Assembly: GCF_019219075.1 (NCBI RefSeq)
Contig: NZ_JAHUWJ010000013.1
Span: forward strand, 1 to 64,000
Origin: Chitinophaga sp. sic0106
GTDB taxonomy: Bacteria; Bacteroidota; Bacteroidia; Chitinophagales; Chitinophagaceae
Length of the DNA stretch: 64,000 nt
Reading direction: 5' to 3'
Shown here: positions 44,947-53,512 of the stretch, piece by piece
Numbering within the stretch: position 1 is the stretch's first letter
Layout of the letters: each line of letters starts with the position of its first letter
The notes under the pieces: generated by a model
Database searches by the model: none
Seen by the model: only the letters and a program-made list of their open reading frames with translations
What the model was told of the DNA's origin: nothing
Position numbers and translations under genes: made by a program

Positions 44947-45531
44947 TTGATTAACGCAACGGACGTCCACGATGAAACCGGCCTCCTGACAGGATTACAC
45001 GCCGGCAATCAGGCAGCATTTAAATTGCTGTATGAAAAATATCATCATGCGCTGTACCGTAAAACCTTCCAAATCCTGCATTCGGCCTCTGAAACGGAGG
45101 ATATTATCCAGGAAGCATTTATTACCCTCTGGGAAAAACGTCATGATATTGATACTGCCAGGCCTCTTGGGCCCTGGCTTTTCACGGTTACCTTCAACCG
45201 GGCTGTCAACCACCTGAAAAAGCAGTTGAGAGAAAAAAGCAAGGCAGCAGAACTGCAGCCGGTGCCGGATCACGATTTCCGGGAAATAGAGCAGCAATGG
45301 CAGCTACTGGAAGCGGCGGTGAGCCAGTTATCGCCGCAAAAGCGGCGCGTATTTCAGCTTTGTAAAATGGAAGGCCGTACCTATGAGGAGGCTTCGCAGC
45401 TGATGGGAATATCCCGGTATACGGTTAAAGAATACCTGGGAGAAGTGATGCATATCCTGCGGGAACATGTCCGTAAACATGTCAGTTACGATACTACTTT
45501 ATTTGTACTGCTGCTACTCTCCCTACTTTAA
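44947..45531 (+). CDS. ECF RNA polymerase sigma-70 factor
   Basis: About 194 residues from TTG at 44947 (MINATDVHDETGLLTGL); a TTG at 44899 in frame would add 16 residues and overlaps a promoter-like TTACTTTGG. Region 2 contains 'ALYRKTFQILHSASETEDII' and 'QEAFITLWEKR', region 4 'LSPQKRRVFQLCKMEGRTYE' and the helix-turn-helix 'EASQLMGISRYTVKEYL'. A hydrophobic C-terminal tail is typical of the Bacteroidota FecI-like group. It is followed 71 bp later by a FecR anti-sigma gene and then a TonB receptor with an STN domain, which together make a cell-surface signalling cascade. Confidence 0.93.
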   Translation: MINATDVHDETGLLTGLHAGNQAAFKLLYEKYHHALYRKTFQILHSASETEDIIQEAFITLWEKRHDIDTARPLGPWLFTVTFNRAVNHLKKQLREKSKAAELQPVPDHDFREIEQQWQLLEAAVSQLSPQKRRVFQLCKMEGRTYEEASQLMGISRYTVKEYLGEVMHILREHVRKHVSYDTTLFVLLLLSLL

Positions 45532-45602
45532 AATTTTTTCTCTCCCTACCCCCCCTTTTTTAATTACCCGTTGTATATAATATTTAAAGGCATCCACGTA
45601 TT

Positions 45603-46751
45603 TTGAAAAGCGATCAACAAAAATTAAGAGAACTATTGTCGGCCACCGATCGTACGGCGGAAGACGAGGCATGGCTACGGTCGTACCTTCAGAATACCGA
45701 TGCAGCGGAGCTGCGACAGCAAACCCACGAGCTGTTTGAGCAGCATCTGGCGGAGCATCAGCCTTTACCTGGTGCCACTACGGCACGTATGTGGGAGCAT
45801 ATCAGGGAGAGAACAACTGCTACGGTGGCCCCGGTGAGGCGTAACTTCCGGATGTACCGGTGGGCAGCCGCAGCAGCAGTTGTAGGCGCAGTGGTGATTT
45901 ATCCGCTGCTGACCCGCCAACAAAAACAGCCTGTAACGGTAACGTACCTCATCCGGCCGGCGGGGAATAAAGCGGTGCTAACGCTGGCGGATGGCTCCAA
46001 AGTAACGTTGAGTGATACCGGCAGCCTGGTGATTAAAACCGGCAACCTCGCCATAGAGCAACATGAAGGGGAATTACAATACCACAGCAAACAGGTGGAC
46101 CCAAGTGCTTTTAACGTACTGGAAACACCCCGTGGAGGCGTATTCCAGGTAACACTGCCGGATGGCAGCCACGTATGGCTCAACGCCGCTTCGTCCTTAA
46201 AATACCCGGTAACGTTTACGGATAAACGAACCGTAACCCTTAACGGGCAGGCCTACTTCGAAATAGCGCAGGATGCCAAACGACCCTTTTTTGTAAAAGT
46301 GGGCGACATGGAAGTACAGGTGCTCGGTACCAGCTTTGATGTGATGGCCTACAGCGATGAACAACAGATTCATACCACGTTGGTAAGCGGTGCCGTGAAA
46401 GTATTACAGCATAAAAACGCTACGTTATTGCAGCCCGGGCAGCAGTCGCTCCTGGACCCTGCCAGCGGCAGTATCAGCGTACAACCTGCCAACATCGACC
46501 AGGTGCTGGCCTGGCGCAACGGAAAATTTGAACTGGAGAATACCGACCTGCCTGCCTTCCTGCGGCAGCTGGCCCGATGGTATGATATCGACATATACAT
46601 CGCCGCTCCCGCCACAGCAGTAGCCAGTAAAAAATTTGGCGGCCAGATAGGCCGCGATATCAACCTACAGGACGTCATGAAAATACTGGAACTATACAAA
46701 ATACAATGCAGCCTTGACAACAGAACGCTCACCATCGTTTCTGTTCAATAA
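45603..46751 (+). CDS. FecR family anti-sigma factor
   Basis: 382 residues from a TTG start. A cytoplasmic N-terminal region (1-85) that should bind the sigma factor precedes one membrane helix ('WAAAAAVVGAVVIYPLL', about 88-105). The periplasmic FecR domain follows ('TPRGGVFQVTLPDGSHVWLN', 'AYFEIAQDAKRPFFVKVGDM', about 180-275), then a C-terminal DUF4974 domain ('LPAFLRQLARWYDIDIYIAA') that contacts the STN domain of the receptor. It relays receptor occupancy to the adjacent ECF sigma factor. Confidence 0.95.
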   Translation: MKSDQQKLRELLSATDRTAEDEAWLRSYLQNTDAAELRQQTHELFEQHLAEHQPLPGATTARMWEHIRERTTATVAPVRRNFRMYRWAAAAAVVGAVVIYPLLTRQQKQPVTVTYLIRPAGNKAVLTLADGSKVTLSDTGSLVIKTGNLAIEQHEGELQYHSKQVDPSAFNVLETPRGGVFQVTLPDGSHVWLNAASSLKYPVTFTDKRTVTLNGQAYFEIAQDAKRPFFVKVGDMEVQVLGTSFDVMAYSDEQQIHTTLVSGAVKVLQHKNATLLQPGQQSLLDPASGSISVQPANIDQVLAWRNGKFELENTDLPAFLRQLARWYDIDIYIAAPATAVASKKFGGQIGRDINLQDVMKILELYKIQCSLDNRTLTIVSVQ

Positions 46752-46837
46752 TATTACAACCAAAATCAATCGTACTGTTTATGAACCGTTTAAAAAAAAT
46801 AAATCAACTATAGTCTAACTCTTAATTCCACTGATGT

Positions 46838-49800
46838 ATGTATCCGTACTCTTGCAACGGAGCACCGCAAACCGCGGCGCCCACGGCATTGCCATGCCTA
46901 TTGCAGCAATCGATTGCTAAAAAGCATGGCAGTAATAAACGCTTAAAACTATTCAGGATTATGCGCATAACTTCTCTCCTGCTGTGCCTCGGCATGATGA
47001 ATATCTATGCAAACGGCATAGCCCAGCAAATCACCCTTACCGCAAAAAATCAGCAGCTGAAAACAGTGCTGAAAAAAATTGCCAAACAGGCCGGCGTATA
47101 CCTCGTGTATGAAGAAAAAGAACTGAACTCGATAGCCCCTATATCCGTGCAGGTAAAGGACGCCTCGCTGTCACAGGCGCTGGACCTGTGTTTCAAAGGT
47201 CAGCCATTGGTGTATAACATCATCGACAAAACAGTGGTGGTAAAAAAGAAGGAGGTAGCTGTACCATCCACCACACCCATGGTGGCCCCTCCCCAGGAAA
47301 AAAATCTCAGAATTCTGGGCCGTGTTCTGGAAGCCAAAGATCCTCCCGGACCATTGGTAGGAGCTTCTGTACAGGTGAAAGGCAGCACTAAAGGTGCCCA
47401 CTCCGACGCCAATGGCGTGTTTGAACTCCATGTGCCTAAAGGTAGTATCCTCGTAGTATCTATGATTGGCTACAAACCACAGGAATACGTGGTACATGAT
47501 GAACAAGCCAACCTTATCTTCTCCCTGAAAGAAGATTTAAAAACACTGGACCAGGTAGTGGTGACCGGCTTTGGCACCCAAAAAATTAAGAATATTGCCA
47601 GCTCCGTAGCTACGGTTAATATGGACAATGTGAAAAACAAGCCCATTGTACAGTTATCACAGGCACTGCAAGGCGGTGCCACCGGTATACAGGTGTCACA
47701 AACTACCGGTCTGGTAGGGGGCGATCAGGCCAACATCCGCATCCGCGGCGTGGGAACACTGTTGAATGCAGCTCCTTTAGTACTGGTAGATGGCGTGCCT
47801 TTCGATATGAATAACCTTGACCCAAACACAGTCGAAAGTATTACCGTATTAAAAGATGCAGCTTCCGCCTCCATGTATGGCGCACGTGCAGCCAACGGCG
47901 TTATCATCATCACCACCAAACGTGGTGTGGCCGGCGTACCCAACATCGAATACAATGGCTACTATGGTATACAACGTCCGCAATACATGCCTGATTTCGT
48001 AGATGCCGCCACCTGGATGCGCATGAACAATGAAGCCATGAAAAATTCAGGTGGTAATCCTATCTATTCGGATTCCATCATCGCTGTAACACAAAGCGGA
48101 ACAGATCCGGTGAAAAATCCGAATACCAACTGGCCCGACCTCGTGCTGCGCAAATCTATCCCCATACAACAGCATTCTATCCTGGTTTCCGGCGGGAACA
48201 CCGCCGCACGTTTCTCGCTGTCCATCAACCAAACGTTTCAACAGGGACATGTGAAAAACTCCGATTATAGTCGTACTACAGTACGCGCAAATACTACCGT
48301 GGACCTGATGAAAAACTTTTTCATCTACATGGATTTATTTGCCACCCGTAGCCAGCAGAACCAGCCTTACGCCACCAACAGGCTTACCACGGATATCTAT
48401 CGCCGTATGTACACCGTACCACCAAATATTATTTCCAAATTCCCCGCCAGAGACGATAACCCTGGTTATACCTACTACGGTATCTACGGCGAAAGCTGGA
48501 ACCCGGTGGCCATGCTGGAAAAAGGCGGTAAGCTGGGAAAAACCAGGGACGAAGCATTGCTGAATATCCGCCCGCAATGGAACCTCCTGCCGGGACTGAG
48601 CCTGAAAGGGCAGGCTAGCTACCGCGTGGCCTCCGGTATCGACAAAGCCGATCAGGAGTCTTATATCTTCTTTGACTATTATACCAACCGTACCGCCGGC
48701 GTAAACTATCCTACGGTTAAATCAGCCACACTAACGGCGAGGGAAAGCTATCTCTATTTCGGTGGAAACCTTGACTACAACCACGATTTCGGTAAACATA
48801 ATGTAAACGGTATCGCCGGTTATACACAGGAACTGCGTACCTATGATTCCTGGAAAGATGTAGCCTTACGCTCCTTCTTCGCGAAAGCCTTCTATACCTA
48901 CGACGATCGCTATTTGCTGGAAGCAGGCCTGCGCCGCGATGGTTCCTCCCTGTTTGGGGATGGTAAAAAATGGGGCATCTTCCCCTCTGTTGCTGCAGGC
49001 TGGAATATCGACAAAGAGCACTTCTTTAATGCCAGCTTCATCGATGCCTGGAAAGTCAGAGGTTCCTGGGGCGTGCTGGGCAATAATAATGTGGACCCTT
49101 ACCTCTACCAAACAACCATTGATGCAGGTAATGGTACAGAAACAGTTATCGGGAACCCAAGCCTGAGCTGGGAAAAAGTGAAGGAGCTGAACGTGGGTAC
49201 TGATATACACTTCAAACCAGGCATCAGCATTACTGCAGAATGGTATGATAAACTCACCACTGATATGATCATTACGCCGCAACCAAACTACACCTCCGGC
49301 ACCGGCATTGGCACCAGCAACAATGGCGCACCAATCAATGTGGGCAGTGTTAGAAACCGCGGACAGGAAGTAAAGATCTCCTATCATAAAGTGTTGGGCA
49401 AAGAATTTATTTTTGACGCAGGCCTGGGCTATAGCAAGAATAAGAGTAAAATCATACGATTGGTTGGTAATGGTCTTCCCATTATCAGCGGCAACACAAT
49501 TATGTACGAAGGTGGCGCCCTCAAAGAATTTTATGGGTACGCTACACAAGGATTATTACAACAGGCAGACATCGATAATCCGAAAGTCATGAAGCTGATC
49601 GGACAGGCAGCAGGAGATGTTCATTTCCTCAATCAAAATGGAGATACCATTATCAACAACCTGGACCGGGTACCATTGGGCAATACCGAGCCTACAGATG
49701 TGTTCTTCTTTAACCTTGACCTCAGTTACAAAGGTTTTGATTTCAGAACTTTGTTATCGGGAGAATCAGGTGCATCCCTGTTCTACTCCGGCAACCTGGC

Positions 49801-50164
49801 CATACCGCTGAACATTGGCGGTGAAAGCGGAACGCCTCAAAAATCACAACTGGATTACTGGACGCCAACGCGCACCAACGCATCACGTCCACGCCTGACG
49901 CCTACTCCTGGCACCAACGCCAATTTCTCCGATTTCTGGCGTGTAAATGGTCGTTTCCTCCGCGTTCGTTATATCGAGCTGGGTTACAATCTCCCTCAGC
50001 CTATCGCCAGAAAGATCAGGGCCAAAATGCTGCGTGTATACTTTAATGCGCAAAATGCATTCACTTTCTCCAAAGTAAAACTCTTTGATCCGGAAAGCGG
50101 CGGTGACCAAAACACCGTGCCATTACTTAAAGCATACACGTTTGGTCTTAATCTCAAATTCTAA
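46838..50164 (+). CDS. SusC/RagA TonB-dependent receptor with STN signalling domain
   Basis: 1108 residues. An unusually long N-terminal leader ends in 'MRITSLLLCLGMMNIYANGIAQQ', then a secretin/TonB short N-terminal (STN) domain (about 70-135; 'LKTVLKKIAKQAGVYLVYEE'). Next come a carboxypeptidase-like domain (about 155-240), the plug with 'DQVVVTGFGTQKIKNIASSV' and 'IRIRGVGTLLNAAPLVLVDG', and the barrel ending 'KAYTFGLNLKF'. The STN domain connects it to the FecR protein upstream. Ligand unknown; no hydrolase gene is beside the pair. Confidence 0.95.
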   Translation: MYPYSCNGAPQTAAPTALPCLLQQSIAKKHGSNKRLKLFRIMRITSLLLCLGMMNIYANGIAQQITLTAKNQQLKTVLKKIAKQAGVYLVYEEKELNSIAPISVQVKDASLSQALDLCFKGQPLVYNIIDKTVVVKKKEVAVPSTTPMVAPPQEKNLRILGRVLEAKDPPGPLVGASVQVKGSTKGAHSDANGVFELHVPKGSILVVSMIGYKPQEYVVHDEQANLIFSLKEDLKTLDQVVVTGFGTQKIKNIASSVATVNMDNVKNKPIVQLSQALQGGATGIQVSQTTGLVGGDQANIRIRGVGTLLNAAPLVLVDGVPFDMNNLDPNTVESITVLKDAASASMYGARAANGVIIITTKRGVAGVPNIEYNGYYGIQRPQYMPDFVDAATWMRMNNEAMKNSGGNPIYSDSIIAVTQSGTDPVKNPNTNWPDLVLRKSIPIQQHSILVSGGNTAARFSLSINQTFQQGHVKNSDYSRTTVRANTTVDLMKNFFIYMDLFATRSQQNQPYATNRLTTDIYRRMYTVPPNIISKFPARDDNPGYTYYGIYGESWNPVAMLEKGGKLGKTRDEALLNIRPQWNLLPGLSLKGQASYRVASGIDKADQESYIFFDYYTNRTAGVNYPTVKSATLTARESYLYFGGNLDYNHDFGKHNVNGIAGYTQELRTYDSWKDVALRSFFAKAFYTYDDRYLLEAGLRRDGSSLFGDGKKWGIFPSVAAGWNIDKEHFFNASFIDAWKVRGSWGVLGNNNVDPYLYQTTIDAGNGTETVIGNPSLSWEKVKELNVGTDIHFKPGISITAEWYDKLTTDMIITPQPNYTSGTGIGTSNNGAPINVGSVRNRGQEVKISYHKVLGKEFIFDAGLGYSKNKSKIIRLVGNGLPIISGNTIMYEGGALKEFYGYATQGLLQQADIDNPKVMKLIGQAAGDVHFLNQNGDTIINNLDRVPLGNTEPTDVFFFNLDLSYKGFDFRTLLSGESGASLFYSGNLAIPLNIGGESGTPQKSQLDYWTPTRTNASRPRLTPTPGTNANFSDFWRVNGRFLRVRYIELGYNLPQPIARKIRAKMLRVYFNAQNAFTFSKVKLFDPESGGDQNTVPLLKAYTFGLNLKF

Positions 50165-50175
50165 AAATCAGGAAC

Positions 50176-51798
50176 ATGAAACATCTTCATAAAAAAATAT
50201 TCACCGGTCTGCTGGCATCTTCCCTGCTGTTTGGCTGTTCCAAGGACTACCTGGAAAGGGACAACCCCACGGCCACTACGGACGACAAATGGTGGCGGCT
50301 GGAGTCGGATCTCTTTAACTACCTGGAAGTAATTTATAATAATCAGATGTCGCCCGGCGCGCTGATCACCTCTTCCTCCTACCAGGCCAACTGTCGTATG
50401 CACATGAGTGGCATCACAGATGAGTCGGTATTCCGCGCCAACTTCGGCAGCTGGAACAGTTATCCGCTGGGTGCAGTCACTACCACTGATGGCTACCTGT
50501 CGGATACTTACCGCCAAAATTATAAGGATATCCGCAACGCTTCCCGCATTCTTGAAAACTATTCGAGAATATATATGGAAAGTGCAGTAGTAAAAGAACA
50601 ACGGGCCGCAGAAGCAAGAGCATTGCGTGCGAGAGCACACCTCAACCTGTTTTTATTTTACGGCGCTATCCCTATTGTGAGTAAAAGTCTGGAACCTGCC
50701 GAAGGCGCATCTGTACCGCGCAACACCGCAGAGGAAGTGGTAAAATTCGTCAGCACGGAGCTGGATTCAGCTGCGGAGGTATTGCCTACTACTTATGCCA
50801 GCAGCGAGGCTTACCGCATTTCAAAGGGCGCGTGTTATGCTATGCAGGTACAACTTTTTCTGAGTGTAAAAAATTACCCTAAGGTGATTGAATATGCGAA
50901 GAAACTGATTGCACTCAATGTTTATGACCTCCATTACAGCACTACTGCCGGTGTAAACAGCTATGCACAATTATTTTCCTACGACGCACTGGAAAACAAG
51001 GAGCGCATTATGTTCCGCCGTACAGGCAATTCAGGTGCATTTTTCCGCCTCGCGCCGAAAAGCTTATCCGGACAAGCTTGTAACGGTCCTACTGCCACGA
51101 TGGTAAATAGTTACGAAACACTGCAAGGCAAAACACCGGAAGAACTCGGCGCAGATAGTTTAGCAGTATACTGGAAAAATCCGTTGTACAAAAACAACCG
51201 AGATCCCCGCCTGGCGGCCAGTGTATTATTTCCTGGCCAGACGTTTGTAAACCGGCTGCTGGACCCGTTCACTTCCGGATCGGTAGATCAGATTGGGGCG
51301 GCGCAGTCCACCCAAACCGGCTACTGGGTTAAAAAATATCTAGACCCTAAAGATGTATCGCGTAATAACTCCGGCACACTGAATTTCATGATCACCCGTT
51401 ATGCAGAAATCCTGCTCAGCTATGTGGAAGCACTGGTGGAGTCAGATGACTGGCAAAACCCTGACGTACTCCTGTATCTCAACAAAATACGCAATCGCGC
51501 CGGTATGCCGAATGTAAATACAGCAGTTTATAACACGCAGGAAAAAATGCGTGCGCTGTATCGCCGGGAACGTAAGGTGGAACTGGCATTTGAGGGCACC
51601 CGCCTGTTTGACATCCGCAGGTGGCAGATTGGCGCAGAAGTGTTAAATGGTCCGGCGATGGGCGCCATCAATCCGAATACCAACCAGCCGGTGATTGTGG
51701 AAACACGGGTATTCGACGCAGGACGCGATTACCTGTGGCCTATTCCACTCACAGAGATCAATGGCAATCCGGCGATGGTACAGAATCCTAAATGGTAG
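50176..51798 (+). CDS. RagB/SusD family lipoprotein
   Basis: 540 residues, surface ligand-binding partner of the SusC protein ending 11 bp upstream. Lipobox 'LLFGC' with Cys21. SusD features include 'RALRARAHLNLFLFYGAIPI' (about 147-166), 'RRERKVELAFEGTRLFDIRR' near the C-terminus, and the closing 'YLWPIPLTEINGNPAM'. Last gene of the ECF-FecR-SusC-SusD unit, followed by a terminator. Confidence 0.95.
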   Translation: MKHLHKKIFTGLLASSLLFGCSKDYLERDNPTATTDDKWWRLESDLFNYLEVIYNNQMSPGALITSSSYQANCRMHMSGITDESVFRANFGSWNSYPLGAVTTTDGYLSDTYRQNYKDIRNASRILENYSRIYMESAVVKEQRAAEARALRARAHLNLFLFYGAIPIVSKSLEPAEGASVPRNTAEEVVKFVSTELDSAAEVLPTTYASSEAYRISKGACYAMQVQLFLSVKNYPKVIEYAKKLIALNVYDLHYSTTAGVNSYAQLFSYDALENKERIMFRRTGNSGAFFRLAPKSLSGQACNGPTATMVNSYETLQGKTPEELGADSLAVYWKNPLYKNNRDPRLAASVLFPGQTFVNRLLDPFTSGSVDQIGAAQSTQTGYWVKKYLDPKDVSRNNSGTLNFMITRYAEILLSYVEALVESDDWQNPDVLLYLNKIRNRAGMPNVNTAVYNTQEKMRALYRRERKVELAFEGTRLFDIRRWQIGAEVLNGPAMGAINPNTNQPVIVETRVFDAGRDYLWPIPLTEINGNPAMVQNPKW

Positions 51799-51873
51799 AA
51801 ATCTTTTAATAAAACAGTACACTTAGGAGAACCCAGAACGGCCTTTCGACCAGTTTGTTTGTGCCCCATTCTT

Positions 51874-51897
51874 AAGACCGCTGCTGGCGGTCTTTTT
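51874..51897 (+). terminator. Terminator of the ECF/SusCD operon
   Basis: AAGACCGC (51874-51881) pairs with GCGGTCTT (51887-51894) around a 5-nt loop, with seven T's at the 3' arm. It lies 75 nt past the SusD stop and immediately before the opposite-strand DinB stop. Confidence 0.85.
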
Positions 51898-51900
51898 TTG

Positions 51901-52401
51901 CTATATTTCCCGCAGCTGCAATACCCGCACCGTCACCAGCAACTGCCCCAGGTGCCGCATGGTATGCTCTGCCGCATGAAACAACAATCCCTGCACAGTA
52001 GAGGGCAGCTGCTTACGGCCCACTCCGCGGAAATTGGTTAAGGTAGCCGGGTCAGTAGCTTTCAGCTGTTGTAATGCTTTATCTGTTTGTAAACTAAATT
52101 GTTCCACCAGCGCTGCCACGGTGGAGGAAGGCAGCTCTTCCTGTTTAAGGTAAGCCAGCTGCTCCTCTGAGAGGTTGGAACCCGTTGCGTAAGTAAAAAG
52201 GCGGTCGAGCACACCCGTTAAATGCTTCAGGTGAAATCCCGGGGAAGCATTGCCAGCGGGATTCTCCCATAACAACTCCTCCGGAAATCCTTCCATCAGC
52301 TGTTGGATCTCTTCCCTGGCCTACAACAACGCATGTGCCACCGGTTGCAGTAATGCCGGAACCTGCTCCACAGGCCCTCTCATCCAGTATTCTATCGCCA
52401 T
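51901..52401 (-). pseudogene. DinB-like gene interrupted by an in-frame amber codon
   Basis: From ATG at 52401 the minus strand reads 26 codons (MAIEYWMRGPVEQVPALLQP, then VAHALL), then TAG at 52321-52323, then continues in the same frame as AREEIQQLMEGFPEELL through a typical DinB-fold protein to the stop at 51901. The downstream part has 'LKHLTGVLDRLFTYATG' with a metal-site-type His, and 'FHAAEHTMRHLGQLLVTVR' with the His pair of the DinB metal centre. The first helix of the four-helix bundle is split off. A CAG-to-TAG change would explain it. Translation could restart at Met 52296, giving a 131-residue protein lacking helix 1; that product may not fold. Confidence 0.7.
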
Positions 52402-52471
52402 ATATTACCAGTTTCGGAAATTATATAAATCATTCTACAAATTATGTAAACAAGCCGGATTTACCACACCC

Positions 52472-52479
52472 TATCTTTG
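52472..52479 (+). promoter_or_regulatory. -7 element TATCTTTG of the copper locus
   Basis: An exact TAnnTTTG match ending 9 bp before the ATG at 52489, so the leader would be only a few nucleotides. Confidence 0.6.
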
Positions 52480-52488
52480 GGGTGTATT

Positions 52489-52836
52489 ATGAAACGTAAC
52501 ACTACCATAAAAGCCTTTTCGCTGTTACTGATTTTCAGTCTGCACCTGTTGACAGGGTTTACCTGCTCCGCCATTATGATGGCACAGAGCAGTAAGCACA
52601 GCAGCCATGAGCAGCATTGCTGCTCCGGTGATATGGTAAAGTTCACCCTGCTGGATAAAGCCATTAATGCTTCATTGGAAGTGGCGGCGGCACCTGCCAG
52701 TATGTTGCCGGCAACGGAAATCATTTATAGTATAACCGCAACCGAACCAGCAGCCCAACAACGATATTTAACCAACCATGCACGATGCCTTCCCGTCAGG
52801 GATATCAGAATAGAAATACAGCGTTTTTTGATTTGA
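52489..52836 (+). CDS. Small exported His/Cys protein of the copper locus
   Basis: 115 residues from the ATG at 52489. The signal peptide (about 1-28) ends '...GFTCSA'. It has a candidate metal site 'SSKHSSHEQHCCSGDMVKF' with three His and two Cys within 12 residues (about 34-47) and an otherwise featureless tail. Small secreted proteins with a similar His-rich CC segment are common near Bacteroidota metal loci. The gene opens a row with a DUF3347 protein and a multicopper oxidase, so I infer a role in periplasmic copper binding. No enzymatic motif is seen. Confidence 0.75.
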   Translation: MKRNTTIKAFSLLLIFSLHLLTGFTCSAIMMAQSSKHSSHEQHCCSGDMVKFTLLDKAINASLEVAAAPASMLPATEIIYSITATEPAAQQRYLTNHARCLPVRDIRIEIQRFLI

Positions 52837-52965
52837 TTACCTACTCCGCAACATCGCGGAAACCTGCCTGCACTGCCGGAAAGAGCGGCACAAGCCTTTC
52901 CTGGCAGTACAGCCATCCTCAATACTTCATTCCAATAAATCATATCAAACTCAAATTACTCCATC

Positions 52966-53421
52966 ATGAAAAAAGTATTTCTTGCCATCGCCGTACTGTT
53001 CCAACTGGGCACTGCCTATGCACAAAACAAATCCGGTTTGCTCACCCAATATTTTGCTGTTAAGGATGCGCTTGTAAGTGGCAACAGCGCCAATGCCAGC
53101 GCCGCAGCTGCTGCCTTCGTAAAGGCTGCCGGGGAAACATCCGCCGATAAATCCATTGAGGCTGCCAAAGCCAAACTGGTGGATGACGCGCAACTGATAG
53201 CCACCACACAGGACCTGGCAAAACAAAGGGAACAATTTAAACAATTGTCCGCCGATATGTACTCCCTCGCTAAAACTACCAAACTGAGCGATGCACCTGT
53301 GTATCAGCAGTACTGCCCCATGAAAAAAGCCGGATGGCTTTCCGCTAACAAGGACATCAAAAATCCTTACTACGGCAACCAGATGCTGACCTGCGGCAAG
53401 GTAGCAGACACCATTGAGTAA
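52966..53421 (+). CDS. DUF3347 domain protein (copper-associated)
   Basis: 151 residues. The signal peptide ends 'AYAQ' (about residue 19). The DUF3347 domain follows: 'LLTQYFAVKDALVSGNSANA' at its start and the C-terminal 'VYQQYCPMKKAGWLSANKDI...NPYYGNQMLTCG' segment with Cys-Pro-Met and a second Cys, which resembles the heavy-metal site in CusB-associated copies of this domain. Probably a periplasmic copper-binding protein, cotranscribed with the oxidase downstream. Confidence 0.88.
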   Translation: MKKVFLAIAVLFQLGTAYAQNKSGLLTQYFAVKDALVSGNSANASAAAAAFVKAAGETSADKSIEAAKAKLVDDAQLIATTQDLAKQREQFKQLSADMYSLAKTTKLSDAPVYQQYCPMKKAGWLSANKDIKNPYYGNQMLTCGKVADTIE

Positions 53422-53442
53422 CATACCAGCAAACAATTGGCA

Positions 53443-53487
53443 CCCGGCAATAGTTATATCCACAACAAATGGATATAGCTAACCGGG
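53443..53487 (+). promoter_or_regulatory. Long stem-loop upstream of the multicopper oxidase gene
   Basis: CCCGG plus TAGTTATATCCA (53443-53462) pairs with TGGATATAGCTA plus CCGGG (53470-53487): 17 bp with one G-T pair, 3- and 1-nt internal spacers and a 7-nt loop. No T-run follows, so it is not a standard terminator. It may set mRNA stability or differential expression inside the copper operon. Confidence 0.5.
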
Positions 53488-53512
53488 CGCTCCTACCCTT
53501 TGATTTATTTTT

